A DNA stretch of 64,000 nucleotides from Amblyomma americanum (Eukaryota; Arthropoda; Arachnida; Ixodida; Ixodidae): assembly GCF_052857255.1 (NCBI RefSeq), contig NW_027526484.1, positions 2,329,501 through 2,393,500 on the forward strand, read 5' to 3'. Below, piece after piece: positions 41,241 through 51,927 of this stretch. The notes under the pieces were generated by a model that saw only the letters and a list, made by a program, of their open reading frames with translations, had not been told where the DNA came from and did no database searches. A program made the position numbers and the translations under genes. The first letter of the stretch is position 1. The number at the start of each line of letters is the position of its first letter.

Positions 41241-43619
41241 GGTTCTCTACGAAAAATTTGAAAAATTAAGGTTGTTTTCCCGAGTTCCTTTTTTATGCTT
41301 ATTCTGAGTTTTGCCCTATAATTTATAGCAGAATGCTGACTGAAAAGCGATCGGCTTGCTTTGGCTACAAAATTCTCCTAATCCCAGCAAATGAAGCAGC
41401 ACTGAATTGAATTTGTTTTGCTGTGTTTTTCTCAACTTCGTGAACAACGAAAGAAAATGACGTTCACGAGATAATCATTTTTTTCTTTTGTTCCTTATAC
41501 CCACTAAAGGTGCCACTGATGTACTAATGTCCCTTCATTTGATCGTCGTAGGGCGCCGATTGCCCGCTTTCAGGTTCCTGTAATTTTTGGTTTTCTGCAA
41601 GTAGCACAAGGTCAGGGATTTTTTAGTTAAAGAAACGCGCTGGCTTTGTAGAGTTAGTTGATTGCTGTTTTCCTGCCACCCTTGAAGAACATGTGTAAAA
41701 GTGATAAGCGATCAGCTCATACTGAAGGTTTTCTCATTCCAGGGTTTTACGAACCATAGGATTTTTGAAGAGATTCACAATTCGTTTCTTTTGCCAAATT
41801 CGCCTGCCTTAAAAACACGCTGGAAATTCAAAAAAAACTCAGGATGCATAATGCTACTACCCACATCAGACAAATTCAGTTTCACTCGCCTTCTGTCTTT
41901 TCGGTTGGGGTCTGTTGAAAGAAAATGAACGGAGTAAAATCTGCGGAAATTTGTAAGGCATTATGTGGCAGTGCACGCTGCGATCAGTGAGTGCCCTGTG
42001 AAACCTCAGACATCATCATCAGTCACCTCGGGTGGTAGGCAGCGGTGAAACGCATTTTGCGCTCCTCCAGCTCTGTACACCTCAAAGCCTTTTCAGCGAC
42101 CCTCATTACTGTTCAGACCATACGATCTCTCTCGACTGCGCTCTGCATTTAATGAGGACGCAGTACTTTGAGGACAACTGACTTAAGTTGTCGCGTGAAA
42201 AAATGCCTTATTCTGACTCGGATACACTGGAAAGCCTCACAAAAATAATATTTTCTCATTACAGTTTGCCTTTAATAAGAACTTTTTTCGCGGAATCTTT
42301 CCTGGACAGTGATCTACGGACTTGCGTAGTGCACATGAGGCGCGTAATACAGACTTCGTTGGCATGAGTCCCATGTGGCCTTGTGCTCAAAACAATACCC
42401 TTTCGGGCAGTTGTTGTGCTATAGATTGCTTCTGATTTCCAAAGGCCCAAAAAGTGCCCAAGTCCAGGAGATGTTATGCGGAGAGCTTGCGTGAACTCTA
42501 GGCTTTATTCAGTTGTGGGAAGCTATGCACGTGTTGCTCACCCCCTCCCCACAGAAAAACTAAATATCAACGAAAGAAGGAAATAAATTGAGCTCTTAAG
42601 GGCCACTTAAGGCTACCAATTCTTCACTCCAAAGAAAACATCCATTTAATGATCCCTTGAAAAAGGTTTGTTAACGGTGTAATGATGCGAAAGCAAAACA
42701 GGACGCACTTTATACGAACTTTCTCTCATAATTTCTTCTTCATAGCAGTGGAAGCGTAACTAAGCAAAAAACTGAATAAATAGGGCGAGGCTCAGATATT
42801 TATAACTGCCTTTTCACATTATTATGCACATGCGCTCTTCGTACCTTCAAAAACTCATGAGAAGCGCTCGAGTGGAAAAAGATCCTTGTGACCATCACCG
42901 GTTTGTATAGCCCCATATTTTGGGCCTGCGTATAAATGTCTTGCTACACCACCATTAAGGGCCGTAACTTCACGACTGGTTGGGTGCCTCCGTCTACCTC
43001 GAGGAAGATGAATGTGGCTGCTGTTGACTGCATATGAATGCGCGTTGATGCGAGTCGTAATAAAAGCGTAAAGAAGCGTGGGTAAGTCCACTTGGCGGAA
43101 CGCGCAGCTCGACGAGTCGACCCGAGCTGTTTCAGGTGGCGCACGCGGCCTTCTTTCCCTGGTAGCTTCCTGCTTTGCTTTTCGCTGGTTATCGCTTGGC
43201 GCCAGTTTGCAGTGAGATAATGAGCATCTGGAATCTTAAATTTGAAAATTACTGCCGCTTAGCCGAAGAGTGCGGCGAGTTATAAGCTCTCTCTGGTTCG
43301 CGAAATTATTATCGCAATGACGACGCCAGGCATAAGTATCTGAGGATTGTTTAGAGTGCATAATGATGTCACATGTGCATGGGCATAGACAGGAGGGCTT
43401 TGCTGCGTAGCGCTTTTGTGAGCCACCTTCTGAGAGCGTTGGTCCTCTGTTCAGAACATCGCACGTTTGCGGCATTGGCCTCCCGAACACGTGCACCGTT
43501 CCGAACATTATGCGGGAGATCTGCAACGTCGCCACAGGCACTTTTACGGGAGTGTTTGGAAACGTTTACGCAATGGCTCCGTTGACAAAAACATTACGCG
43601 CCTAAGTTCGATTAGCATA
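41241..43619. other. Region without recognised features
   Basis: No gene or named element is seen in these 2.4 kb; open frames are short and without family motifs. Confidence 0.5.
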
Positions 43620-44236
43620 TCTTTCGAAATAGTCGCCTTGCGCAGCAATGCACTCATCCCAGTGTTGTTACCAAAACCGCAAAGCGGACTGGAAGTCATT
43701 TTGCGTAATCCCGTCCATAATGTCTTTGCGATTCACGCTGGATCTCTTAAGTGGTACTAAAACGGCGGCCACTCAGCTGCATCCTCATTCGCTTAAAAAA
43801 AACGAAGTCATCAGACGCTAAATCTGGAGAGTAAGACGGGTACGGAAGCCATATCGCGCTGTCGTTGACAAGTCACAAACGAGGGGTGCTCAGTGAAAGA
43901 GCGCACAATGCGACACGTTGTTAATTCCTTCTCCTAAGGAGTCAGCAGTCGGAGCTCAAACTATAGAGCGACACGCCGCGTGTTTAATTCCGTCTTTAGG
44001 AGTGTGTGTACTGACCAATATACCAAGCCATAATTATCTCTACTCCTACGAACCTCCAGCCCAAGTTCCCTGACACGCTCCGCGTTTCCTGGGGTACCGC
44101 TACTGTATGGCCTTCCAGATCGGTAGTAATCATCGAGGCGCGATAAGCTCTGAAGCTGCTGGTCTTCTTGAAACATTTCGTAAGGCTCATTGCCCCTTTG
44201 TCGGACGTTTACGGAAGCGTAATTAACTTTAATCAC
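43620..44236 (-). pseudogene. Mariner transposase remnant with central deletion
   Basis: From 44236 downward the minus strand reads an N-terminal DNA-binding part with YRSGRPYSSGTPGNAERVREL, YWSVHTLLK and LNTRRVAL, matching the mariner pattern Ser-Gly-Arg-Pro, Glu-Arg-Val-Arg-Glu, Ser-Val-His-Thr-Ile-Leu. After about 43960 the sequence jumps to the C-terminal part: PSYSPDLASDDFVFF (the last catalytic Asp of the DDD triad is in this block), then WDECIAAQGDYFE in a shifted frame. Most of the catalytic domain in between is absent, so this copy is non-autonomous. Confidence 0.75.
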
Positions 44237-44410
44237 CTTAATTAACGGTCAAGTGATCGTGAACCTTCCGTCGTAAGATTCATCACGCGAAGATGCTCCT
44301 CTAACAGACGGAGAAGGTAGCGTGTGGCACAAGGCGTGATGCATGCGGACAGATCGACAACGGCTCTACAAAGTTTGAGCATTCTGGAGACATGCTAGCT
44401 TAGACTCATG

Positions 44411-44502
44411 CCGGATTACTGTACGCCAGTCGCGCATCACAGTGGGTCCACCTGGCGCCGCCCCTGCCAATGCGCGTGCGCAAGAGGCGGCTGGTAATCC
44501 GG
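44411..44502. mobile_element. Decayed copy of the GC-palindrome MITE
   Basis: The arms CCGGATTAC and GTAATCCGG flank 'tgcgcgtgcgcaagaggcgg', which matches the right arm of the element at 337-514 ('tgcgcatgcgcaagagggg', then 'ggtaaaccggta'). The left half is more diverged. Confidence 0.5.
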
Positions 44503-44514
44503 TATATATCGACG

Positions 44515-44742
44515 GTTTTTCGGGTTGAACGTCCCAAAGCGACTCGGGCTATGAAAGACGCCGTAGTGGAGGGCTCCACGTATTTCGGCCACCTCGACTC
44601 TTTTAACGTGCACTGACATCTTACAGCACACGGGCCTCCAGCATTTCGCCTTTATCGAAATGCTACCGCCGCAGGCGGGATTGAACCCACGTCTTTCGGA
44701 TCAGCAGCCGAGTGCCATAACCAATAAGCCACCACGGCGGCT
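44515..44742 (-). repeat. Ruka-like tRNA-derived SINE
   Basis: On the minus strand it starts GCCGCCGTGGTGGCTTATTGG, has the B box GGGTTCAATCCCGCC, the body 'gtgcacgttaaaagagtcg' and the 3' part 'gagtcgctttgggacg'. It is nearly full length. Confidence 0.85.
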
Positions 44743-45627
44743 TGTATATGTCCTCGCTAGTACTCGTCCCCAACGAAAAAAACTCTCAAACTGAGGAAGC
44801 TTACCACGCGAAACCAGGGAGAGAAGCCGAGGCAACTAGCGTGAGGCAAAGCAAACAAGTGTGCTCTGTTTGGTGTGTGCAAGTAATGCAGACTACTGTT
44901 GCTAGGCCGATTACGATACAGTTTCGTTGCTTACAGGGTAAGTTCACACAAACATCCAATAGGCAGGCGCGAAAATTCGCAATTAATCCTTGACAATTCT
45001 ACGATGAGTCAATAACGTCAAATATCACATCATTTTTGTTGCAGTAAACTCCGTGCGTCATATCTCGCACGCCAGTTTTGGTTGCTTCAGGCGTTGCTAA
45101 GGTTTCACATTATGATTGAACGTCACATGAGGGAGCTTGCTATTGTCTTCCTAGTAGTTGCAAACAATCCGCGAGCTTTATTGCTGGGGTTCCCGGACGC
45201 CGGCATACGCATTGATCGCCACATATCGTTTGGTCTTTCTTCACGGAGCAAATTGAGGAAATTACTCACATATTTGTCTCTTGGGTACAAGGAGAGCTCA
45301 CCGACACACTTACCTTTCTTCGGCGTTAGAGCCACGAGTCTTTGCCACTCTGTTCTTGAGCAGAAGCAGTGTAGCAACTTCCTTTTTTGTCCTTTTTCCT
45401 TCGGTAACCATTTCGTGCGAACTGCGCTGCACTTGTGTTCTACACCGGCACACTTGGAACAGAATTAAAAGAAACCTCACTTGTTTGAGTGCATCCTCTT
45501 AAGTGCTACGCTCTCAATAACGTCAGTTATGTCTCTGTCCAAGGAAAGAAAAATCTGCGCAACAAGCACTTTGCATCGCACGAACGTGTCATTGATGCAC
45601 AGAGACATATTGCACACAAAAGTGAAC
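44743..45627. other. Region without recognised features
   Basis: No gene or named repeat is seen. Confidence 0.45.
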
Positions 45628-45873
45628 TGGCGCAAGAAAACGAAGACAGCACATACAAGACCGGACTAGCGCCAACTTTTATTTTGCGAAGTCGCCACGT
45701 TTTAACCACATGAAGCAAACACACAAGCAAATGCACTGAGGGGTGACTCGATGATACGATACACCTGCCAAAGAAGTAAACCAGGGAAGCAGAGATTTGC
45801 CGCGAAATAAACGTCATTGGAAGTTGGCGCGAGTCCTGTCTTGTTTGCGTTGTCGTCGTCTTCTCGCGCCAGT
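45628..45873. repeat. Inverted repeat with ~55-bp arms
   Basis: The left arm 'aactggcgcaagaaaacgaa' to 'gactagcgccaact' (45628-45681) pairs with the right arm (about 45816-45873) reading 'agttggcgcgagtc' to 'ctcgcgccagtt'. The arms enclose about 135 bases. It looks like a MITE or the fold-back end of a larger element. Confidence 0.6.
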
Positions 45874-47112
45874 TCCTTTTTATGCCCATTATGTGTCTTA
45901 ATACTACCTACTAGTTTTACAATCAATGTACCATGCCATTGACGTGTCAGCAGTCTCCCTCATTTTTCGGGGGTGGATGATGCTACTCGTGCACTAATAC
46001 TGGTGGGAAAATGGACAATCCAGATTTGTTTTTGACGTCACATCTTTCTGTGTCTTTACCTATAAATAATAACAGTAACAATAACTACATTTATTTGCGT
46101 TAGGGTGAGGAAAGAGGCTGATGGAGGAAACGAGGTGAATAAAAAAAATTCCTGAATTGTTTCTACTTTCCCAATGTACACAATCGCTGAATAAGAGGCG
46201 GATAGCTCAATTTATAACCAAACAAAATTAAATACAAATGCATCAAAGGTATAAACTTGAAAATAATTTAAGATGTATGTGGTACACGCATGTGCGGCAT
46301 AGATAAAACTATGCCCTTAGAAAAAGTGGATACGGAAGAATATAAAACGTGGCACACTAAATCATAAATCATTACAGTACGTGGCACCTAGGAGGGAAAA
46401 GCTTCACCACGCCACGGTTGGACAAGTATGCGCCCCTTCCATAATGGCATGGGCAGGGGACGATGTCCTCACACTCGAGCTGACGGGCTAACAATTCTTG
46501 TCATGCATTTTTTTACAGTTTTTGGGCTGTGCTGATTCGAACTTCCTTTCTTGCTATCTTACATTTTCACTACAGTCCTTTTTTTTCACCTCCCCCCTTC
46601 TATCCCAAGCCCAAGGTCTACCAGTCGCATTACGAAGGACAGCTGCTTGCTGCTTGCACCGCCTGCCACCACTCGATCATCAGGATTCGATTACAGACCA
46701 CTTTTCTTTTTTTATTTTACCTGATACCCTGCGAGGCCAGCCGCCTCGTTTCGCGAAGCACCAAATCAATAAAGACAAACTCTGTTTTTCTGTACCATTT
46801 CTGACGCACTATCCAAGAGTTAGATCACCTGACCTCCTAAAAGAGTGATAAGGCCCCGCTAATACCGCGGTGGTACAGTGTGTGATGCAGGTTGATTCTT
46901 CCAGCGGCAGCACTAGCACGGCGCCTCCAGTTCAGGTACAAAACTTTCATCGTTTATGAATTTGCCAGAAACTTAACTCGATCAATAACTCGAGCAATAT
47001 TACTGTGAAAGCTGCATTTATAAAAAACGGTGCAGGTAGTGCGCACAAGTAGTTACAACAATGCGCAGAGTTTGCCCAACATTTGCTTGCAATAAATAAA
47101 TAAATAATAATT
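45874..47112. other. Region without recognised features
   Basis: No gene is supported. Two overlapping open frames near 46500-46850 show no family motif and are rich in low-complexity pyrimidine. Confidence 0.45.
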
Positions 47113-47236
<124 letters not shown>

Positions 47237-47241
47237 ATATA

Positions 47242-47329
47242 TATTGCGGATTTCGACTTTTGATGCAGGCGAAATTGTAGAGGCCTGTGTACTGTGTGAT
47301 GTCGGTGCACGTTGAAGAATCCCAGGTGG

Positions 47330-47332
<3 letters not shown>
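47242..47332 (+). repeat. Fragment of a Ruka-like SINE between microsatellites
   Basis: The SINE body is recognisable from 'tgcggatttcgac' through 'ggcgaaattgtagaggcc' and 'gtgcacgttgaagaatccc' to 'aggtggtcga'. Its tRNA head and 3' end are replaced by AT repeats on both sides. Confidence 0.75.

Positions 47333-47383
<51 letters not shown>
47333..47383 (+). repeat. (AT)n microsatellite
   Basis: A run of about 50 bases of AT dinucleotides lies directly between the SINE fragment and the first tandem unit. Confidence 0.95.
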
Positions 47384-47387
<4 letters not shown>

Positions 47388-48425
47388 GGGAGCTAACAGC
47401 CACCGAAACAAAGGTGCATAGGGGAATGTTTTTTTTATGTGTTGTGCTTATCAGTGGGATAGTAGAGTACTTAGTTAATAAATCGCTTAAAGAAAATTAC
47501 TTATAAAACAGTAGAAAAAACAACCATGCCGCCGGTGGGATCCGGTGCTCTTACCAACTGAGCTACGGCGACGGCTGTCCAATCTGCTGCTCTCGTGGGT
47601 ATTTATGTTCATTGGGTGTAAGCGAACCTTGAGAGTGTTCACCAGCGCCACCCTCCACCATTGCGGCTGACGTAGCACGTCCTGTAATACCGCGAGTGTG
47701 ACGTGGAACGTCATCTAACGGCGAGGGCGGAAACTGTGCGAGAGCCTTCTTAAGCTACCAATGGCATCAAGACTGCCAGAACCGAGACCCTCGTTAAGCT
47801 ATTAGCAGATAAGATAAATGAAATGAGGGGCCCGTTTGACAAACTAATGAAGGGAGCTAACAGCCACCCAAACCAAGGTGGATAGGGGAATGTTTTTTTA
47901 TGTGTTGAGCTTATCAGTGGGATATTATAGTACTTAGGTTAATAAATCGCTTAAAGAAAATTACTTATAAAACAGCAGAAAAAACAGCCATGCCGCCGGT
48001 GGGATCCGAACCCACGACCTCCGAATATCGCGTCCGGTGCTATTACCAACTTAGCTACGGCGACGGCTGTCCAATTTGCTGCTCTCGTGGGTATTTATGT
48101 TCATTGGGTGTAAGCGAACCTTGAGAGTGTTCACCAGCGCCACCCTCCACCATAGCGGCGGACGTAGCACGTCCTGTAATACCGCGAGTGTGACGTGAAA
48201 CGTCATCTAACGGCAAGGGCGGAAACTGTGCGAGAGCCCTCTTAGCTACCTATGGCATCAAGACTGCCAGAACCGAGACCCTCGTTAAGCTATTAGGTGA
48301 TAAGTTAAATGAAATGAGGGGCCCGTTTGACAAACTTATGAAGGGAGCTAACAGCCACCGAAACCAAAGTGCATAGGGGAATGTTTTTTTATGTGTTGTG
48401 CTTATCAGTGGGATATTATAGTACT
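47384..48425 (-). repeat. Tandem tRNA-headed repeat units, minus orientation
   Basis: Two units (47384-47846 and 47847-48338) and the start of a third (48339-48425) are arranged head to tail. Each begins 'gaagggagctaacagccacc' and contains 'aggggaatgtttttt', the tRNA-like segment, 'gagagtgttcaccagcgcc', 'acgtcatctaacgg' and 'cagaaccgagaccctcgttaa'. The first unit has lost the middle of its tRNA-like part. The third breaks off where the array flips. Confidence 0.8.
47992..48067 (-). tRNA. tRNA-like cloverleaf inside a repeat unit (probably not a working tRNA)
   Basis: The 76 nt fold as a cloverleaf: acceptor GCCGTCG with CGGCGGC (one G-U), T arm GTGGG/CCCAC around TTCGGAT, and anticodon stem CCGGA/TTCGG around the loop CGCGATA. 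By position the anticodon would be CGA, but position 33 is G rather than the universal U, and the D arm has an extra A change. It looks like the pol III head of the repeat. Confidence 0.4.
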
Positions 48426-48884
48426 TGATGCCATAGGTAGTTTAAGAGGGCTCTCGCACAATTTCCGCCCTCGCCGTTAGATGACGTTCCACGTCACACT
48501 CGCGGTATTACAGGACGTGCTACGTCCGCCGCTATGGTGGAGGGTGGCGCTGGTGAACACTCTCAAGGTTCGCTTACACCCAATGAACATAAATACCCAC
48601 GAGAGTAGCAGATTGGACAGCCGTCGCCGTAGCTCAGTTGGTAAGAGCACCGGACGCGATATTCAGTGGTCGTGGGTTCGGATCCCACCGGCGGCATGGT
48701 TGCTTTTCTGCTGGTTTATAAGTAATTTTATTTAAACCAACTGATTGGCATTAGAAATTAAATAAAAAATATATAAAAACATTCCCCTATGCACCTTGGT
48801 TTCGGTGATTGTTGGCTTACTTAATATGTCTGTCAAACGAGCCCCTCATTTCATTTGCCTTGTCTGCTATTAGCTTAACGGGGG
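48426..48884 (+). repeat. tRNA-headed repeat unit, plus orientation, cut by the LTR element
   Basis: The unit starts abruptly at 'gatgccataggtag' in the opposite orientation to its left neighbours. It runs through the tRNA-like part to 'attagcttaacggggg', where the LTR retrotransposon was inserted. The next unit resumes at 57656 with 'cggggtctcgg'. Confidence 0.8.
48620..48695 (+). tRNA. tRNA-like cloverleaf inside a repeat unit (probably not a working tRNA)
   Basis: Same 76-nt design as the copy at 47992, with intact boxes (TAGCTCAGTTGG and GGTTCGGATCC). The anticodon stem has a mismatch because the 3' strand reads TTCAG. Position 33 is again G. Confidence 0.4.
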
Positions 48885-49728
48885 AGTTAAGTTGTCGAGC
48901 TGTTGCTCAGGGACCGATCGCGCGCGCACCCCGAAGCCGGTGGCTTGGCCCCCTTGGTTGATGTGTGTTAGCTGTTTTGGGGGCTCCTCGAGAAGACGCC
49001 ATCCAGGCGCCGCCGAAATGGGTTTGTTTTGAGACAAACGCGGCAGATGACGGTAACGACGGTTTACCGGCAGTGAGGAGGCCCGTCCTTGTAAAGTCGC
49101 ACTCGGCCGCAAGACGCGGCCGACGCGCGGACCCCTGGGGTTTCGAGAGGGGGTCGCGTGTAAATTTATTGCTTTCAACGGCGGGCCGGCCGCGGGACGG
49201 GCCGGACGCCTCGGAGCAGGCAGCAGAAGGGGGGAGCGCGACCAGGGCAGTGTGCGTGGTTCGGACTGGGTGTTCGGTTTCCCTGAGCTTCCGCTGGCGT
49301 TTTTAGGGATTTTGTGTCTCTGTGCTGTAACCAAGCGGAAATGCGCAACGTCTTCGTGGAATTCGCACTGTGCCCGCGCGAAAGCAACAACTTCAGCACC
49401 GGCGTGCTATTGGCTCCTTCAGTTTGAACGAAATTCTCCTGATTGGCTCTGAGAAGCGCATTTGCTATTAGTTACAAAAAGGGTCCCCAGAATGCTGGGC
49501 AAAGGGATTTAAAGGCGAGTTTTGGGCGCGAACGGGGAGGTTGGAGATCGGAGGGCAGGTCGCCTGTGAGGGCCCGTACAATAAAGAGCTGGTGTCCCGA
49601 AGAAGTTGTCCAGTCTGCTCCGCAACGTGTCGCCGGATCACCGAACCATCAGAAGACTTCAAGATCAACACCATCGATCTGTCGATCACTAACATAGATC
49701 GATAAGTCACCAATCATTAAAATTAACT
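48885..49728 (+). repeat. 5' LTR of the Gmr1-type element
   Basis: It begins AGTTAAGTTGTCGAGC and ends AAAATTAACT, so its termini are the inverted repeat AGTTAA/TTAACT instead of the usual TG/CA. 'caataaagagct' near 49580 could be the polyadenylation signal region. It differs from the 3' LTR by scattered substitutions and small indels. Confidence 0.85.
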
Positions 49729-49745
49729 GGCGTAGTCGACAGGAT
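49728..49745 (+). promoter_or_regulatory. Primer binding site (tRNA-Ser type)
   Basis: TGGCGTAGTCGACAGGAT starts at the last base of the 5' LTR. It is complementary, with one mismatch, to the 3' end of eukaryotic serine tRNAs that end CCGACTACG-CCA. The tRNA sequence is from general knowledge. Confidence 0.65.
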
Positions 49746-50656
49746 GATTCCGGCGGGTTTCTGCGGAGCGGACCCGGACACCGGCATTATGGAACGCCAG
49801 CGGAGGGTGACACCCTGGTGAGAGGCCCCGCCGCTGCGGCTGATCATCGCGAGTAGTGGGCGCTGTTTCGGAGGAAGCAAGCGAACTCCTGGTGACGGGC
49901 TTCGGAGGCTGGTGGGAGCGAAGAGAGGCGACATCCTGGTACGAAGCCTCTGGAGCTGTTGGAGTCGAAGAGGGGACGGCAGTTGAGGAGAGTCTTGGAC
50001 GAAGACTGGTGCAAATCTGCGAAGCAACGAGGAGGCAACGAGAGGTCTCCGAGCAAGAGAGTGCTGCAGCCGTTAGAAAGGACGAGGCGGCGTTGGCGGC
50101 TGCGGCGAGACAACACCCCTTCGGTGCAGGCGTCCGAGACAGTAAGAGACGCGTCTATAAGAACACTTCCAGGTGACAGCGCAAGGTGACTCTTGAGCCG
50201 GTTCGTACCGGCGCCCTGTGCGGTCCAAGCGGGGCACCATCCTTCAGGGTCAACGCGGGACGACAGCGACGGAGGAATCCAGGTGGGCCCTCTTGCTGCT
50301 TGCTACGGGTCAATCATGTCGGTCACCACACGGGCGGAATCTCAACGCACAGATGAATCTGGGGGATTGGAATCAGGGGCTGGAAGCCCACAGAACGTAT
50401 CTAACTTGGAAGAGCAGCACAATCCGTAGGAGGGGCAGGGCAGAGCAGCTACAGGCAGCAGTGACGCTGCCATGCTAGTCGGGGAACGAGAGCTGGAGAT
50501 AGAGAAGCTGAGAATAGAGGTCGAGTTGAAGCGACTCGAAAATGGAAGCTAGAACCATCGAGGGTGTAGGTCGAGGTGGTAGGACAAAATTAGGGCAGTA
50601 CGCGGACGATCTGAGGGAAGTCCTCGCACCGACGCCCGAATCAATCTGATGAACTT
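49746..50656 (+). other. Leader region of the Gmr1-type element
   Basis: Between the primer site and recognisable gag there are about 0.9 kb of GC- and purine-rich sequence. Overlapping open frames exist in it, but none carries a motif I recognise; the N-terminal part of gag may be hidden here behind frame changes. Confidence 0.5.
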
Positions 50657-51375
50657 GTGCCTACATGGTTTAAGACAGCGGAAAGTATGCTCCGGAGCTG
50701 TTCAATCCATGATAGCATTTCTGGCCAGGTCATACTTCCTTTTCTAAATGAGAAGAGCCGCACTCTGGTCGCCAACAAGTCGGATGATCGGGTGCTCCCT
50801 TATACAGAGATCAGAGAGCTGGTGCTCACCGAGCTGAAACTCACCCCCGAGGAGTCCAAGCGCAGGCTCTATGCCCATCGCAAGGGCAAGGAAAGCTGGG
50901 GTCAGTTCGTGACTAAGCTGGAAATTTTGTTGGATTATTACCTGCGTAGCCGGAATGTCGCGACGCTAGAGGATTTGAGCCAGTTGTTGGTGTGGACCGC
51001 GCCAAACAGATAATGTCAGACGAGCTGCGCGCATATGTTCTGCAACACGAAACAGGAGAGTGGTTTAAGCCCACGAAGATTGCTCAGCTTGCGGAAAAGT
51101 TTGAGGAGAGCACAGTCGTGCACTGCCCGAGAACGATGGACGCGCCGAACGAAGTTTATGGCCCGCCACGAGAGGCAAGCAGCCGGACATGGGGCGGCGA
51201 GCAAAGAAACGAACGCCGACCTGCAGAGAAATGCTTTGGCTGCGGGCACTTCGGTCATATGCAGCGGAACTGTCCGCAGACTAGATCAAAGGGAGTGGCT
51301 GGTCAGGAATCAGGCGGGGAGCCCCAGCTGTTGTCGAGATTGACAGCGAGGGCCGCATGTGAGCTGGAGGCGTAG
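50657..51375 (+). pseudogene. gag: gag (capsid with SCAN-like fold, zinc knuckle) of the Gmr1-type element
   Basis: The first frame has a capsid-like segment with LTPEESKRRLYAHRKGKESW and LLDYYLRSRNVATLEDL. After a one-base frame change near 50990 it continues with RAKQIMSDELRAYVLQHETG. The helical pattern resembles the capsid region from which the vertebrate SCAN domain is thought to derive. Near the end is a CCHC zinc knuckle, CFGCGHFGHMQRNC, for RNA binding. The frame change breaks the protein. Confidence 0.75.
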
Positions 51376-51426
51376 ACAGAGATCGGGGCAAGAGAGCCGG
51401 CTGAGCATGGCTCCAGACTGACTTGG

Positions 51427-51740
51427 GTGGAGCTGATCTCTGGTGTGCGCCCGTTCAAGGCTTGCCTTGACTCAGGGGCAGATATACCGGTACTGAGGAA
51501 GGAGGTTGTCTCTAATAACGTGAAAGTGCAAGGCTCGGGAAGGGTGCGACTGCGCGGTGCGTTCGGCCACACGGTCTCGGCTGATCTCATGTATGTTGCC
51601 CTGAGTTTGGTCACGAGAGACGGCAGCTCCAATCCGCAATCATTCGTACTTTGCGCCGTCACTGACGAGCTCGCTGAGGGAGTGGACGCCTTATTGACCC
51701 CCGATGTTTTCGAGGGGCTTAGCAGAGTGCAGGAGGACGC
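51427..51740 (+). pseudogene. Aspartic protease of the Gmr1-type element
   Basis: The motif ACLDSGADIPVL contains the Asp-Ser-Gly-Ala active site of retroviral-type proteases. It is followed by a Gly-rich flap-like part (GRVRLRGAFGHT). It lies directly after gag in another frame. The reading stays open to 51927, where it is cut by a frame change before integrase. Confidence 0.7.
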
Positions 51741-51927
51741 AGCGGAGTGGGCTGATAGAATAACAAAGGCAGAGAGCGAAGCCGCGCTTCACGAGGACAG
51801 TGAGAGTGCCGCGTCCGTACTAGAGTTCGAACATGGGGTAGCAGCTGACGAAAGCCCAGGAGGCATTCGAGCGATGCAAATCGAGGTAATTCCGCCCGAG
51901 GAGGAACCGGCACAGTTGACCGCGTAG

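Noticed and set aside
47384..48884. CRISPR-like array
   Set aside because: The repeats are about 0.46-0.49 kb units of a eukaryotic satellite or SINE type, with no short repeat-spacer pattern.
48870..49334. Minus-strand ORF of 154 residues, and a similar longer one at 56527-57264
   Set aside because: Both lie antisense in the two LTRs and exist because the LTRs are duplicated GC-rich sequence; no domain motif is present.
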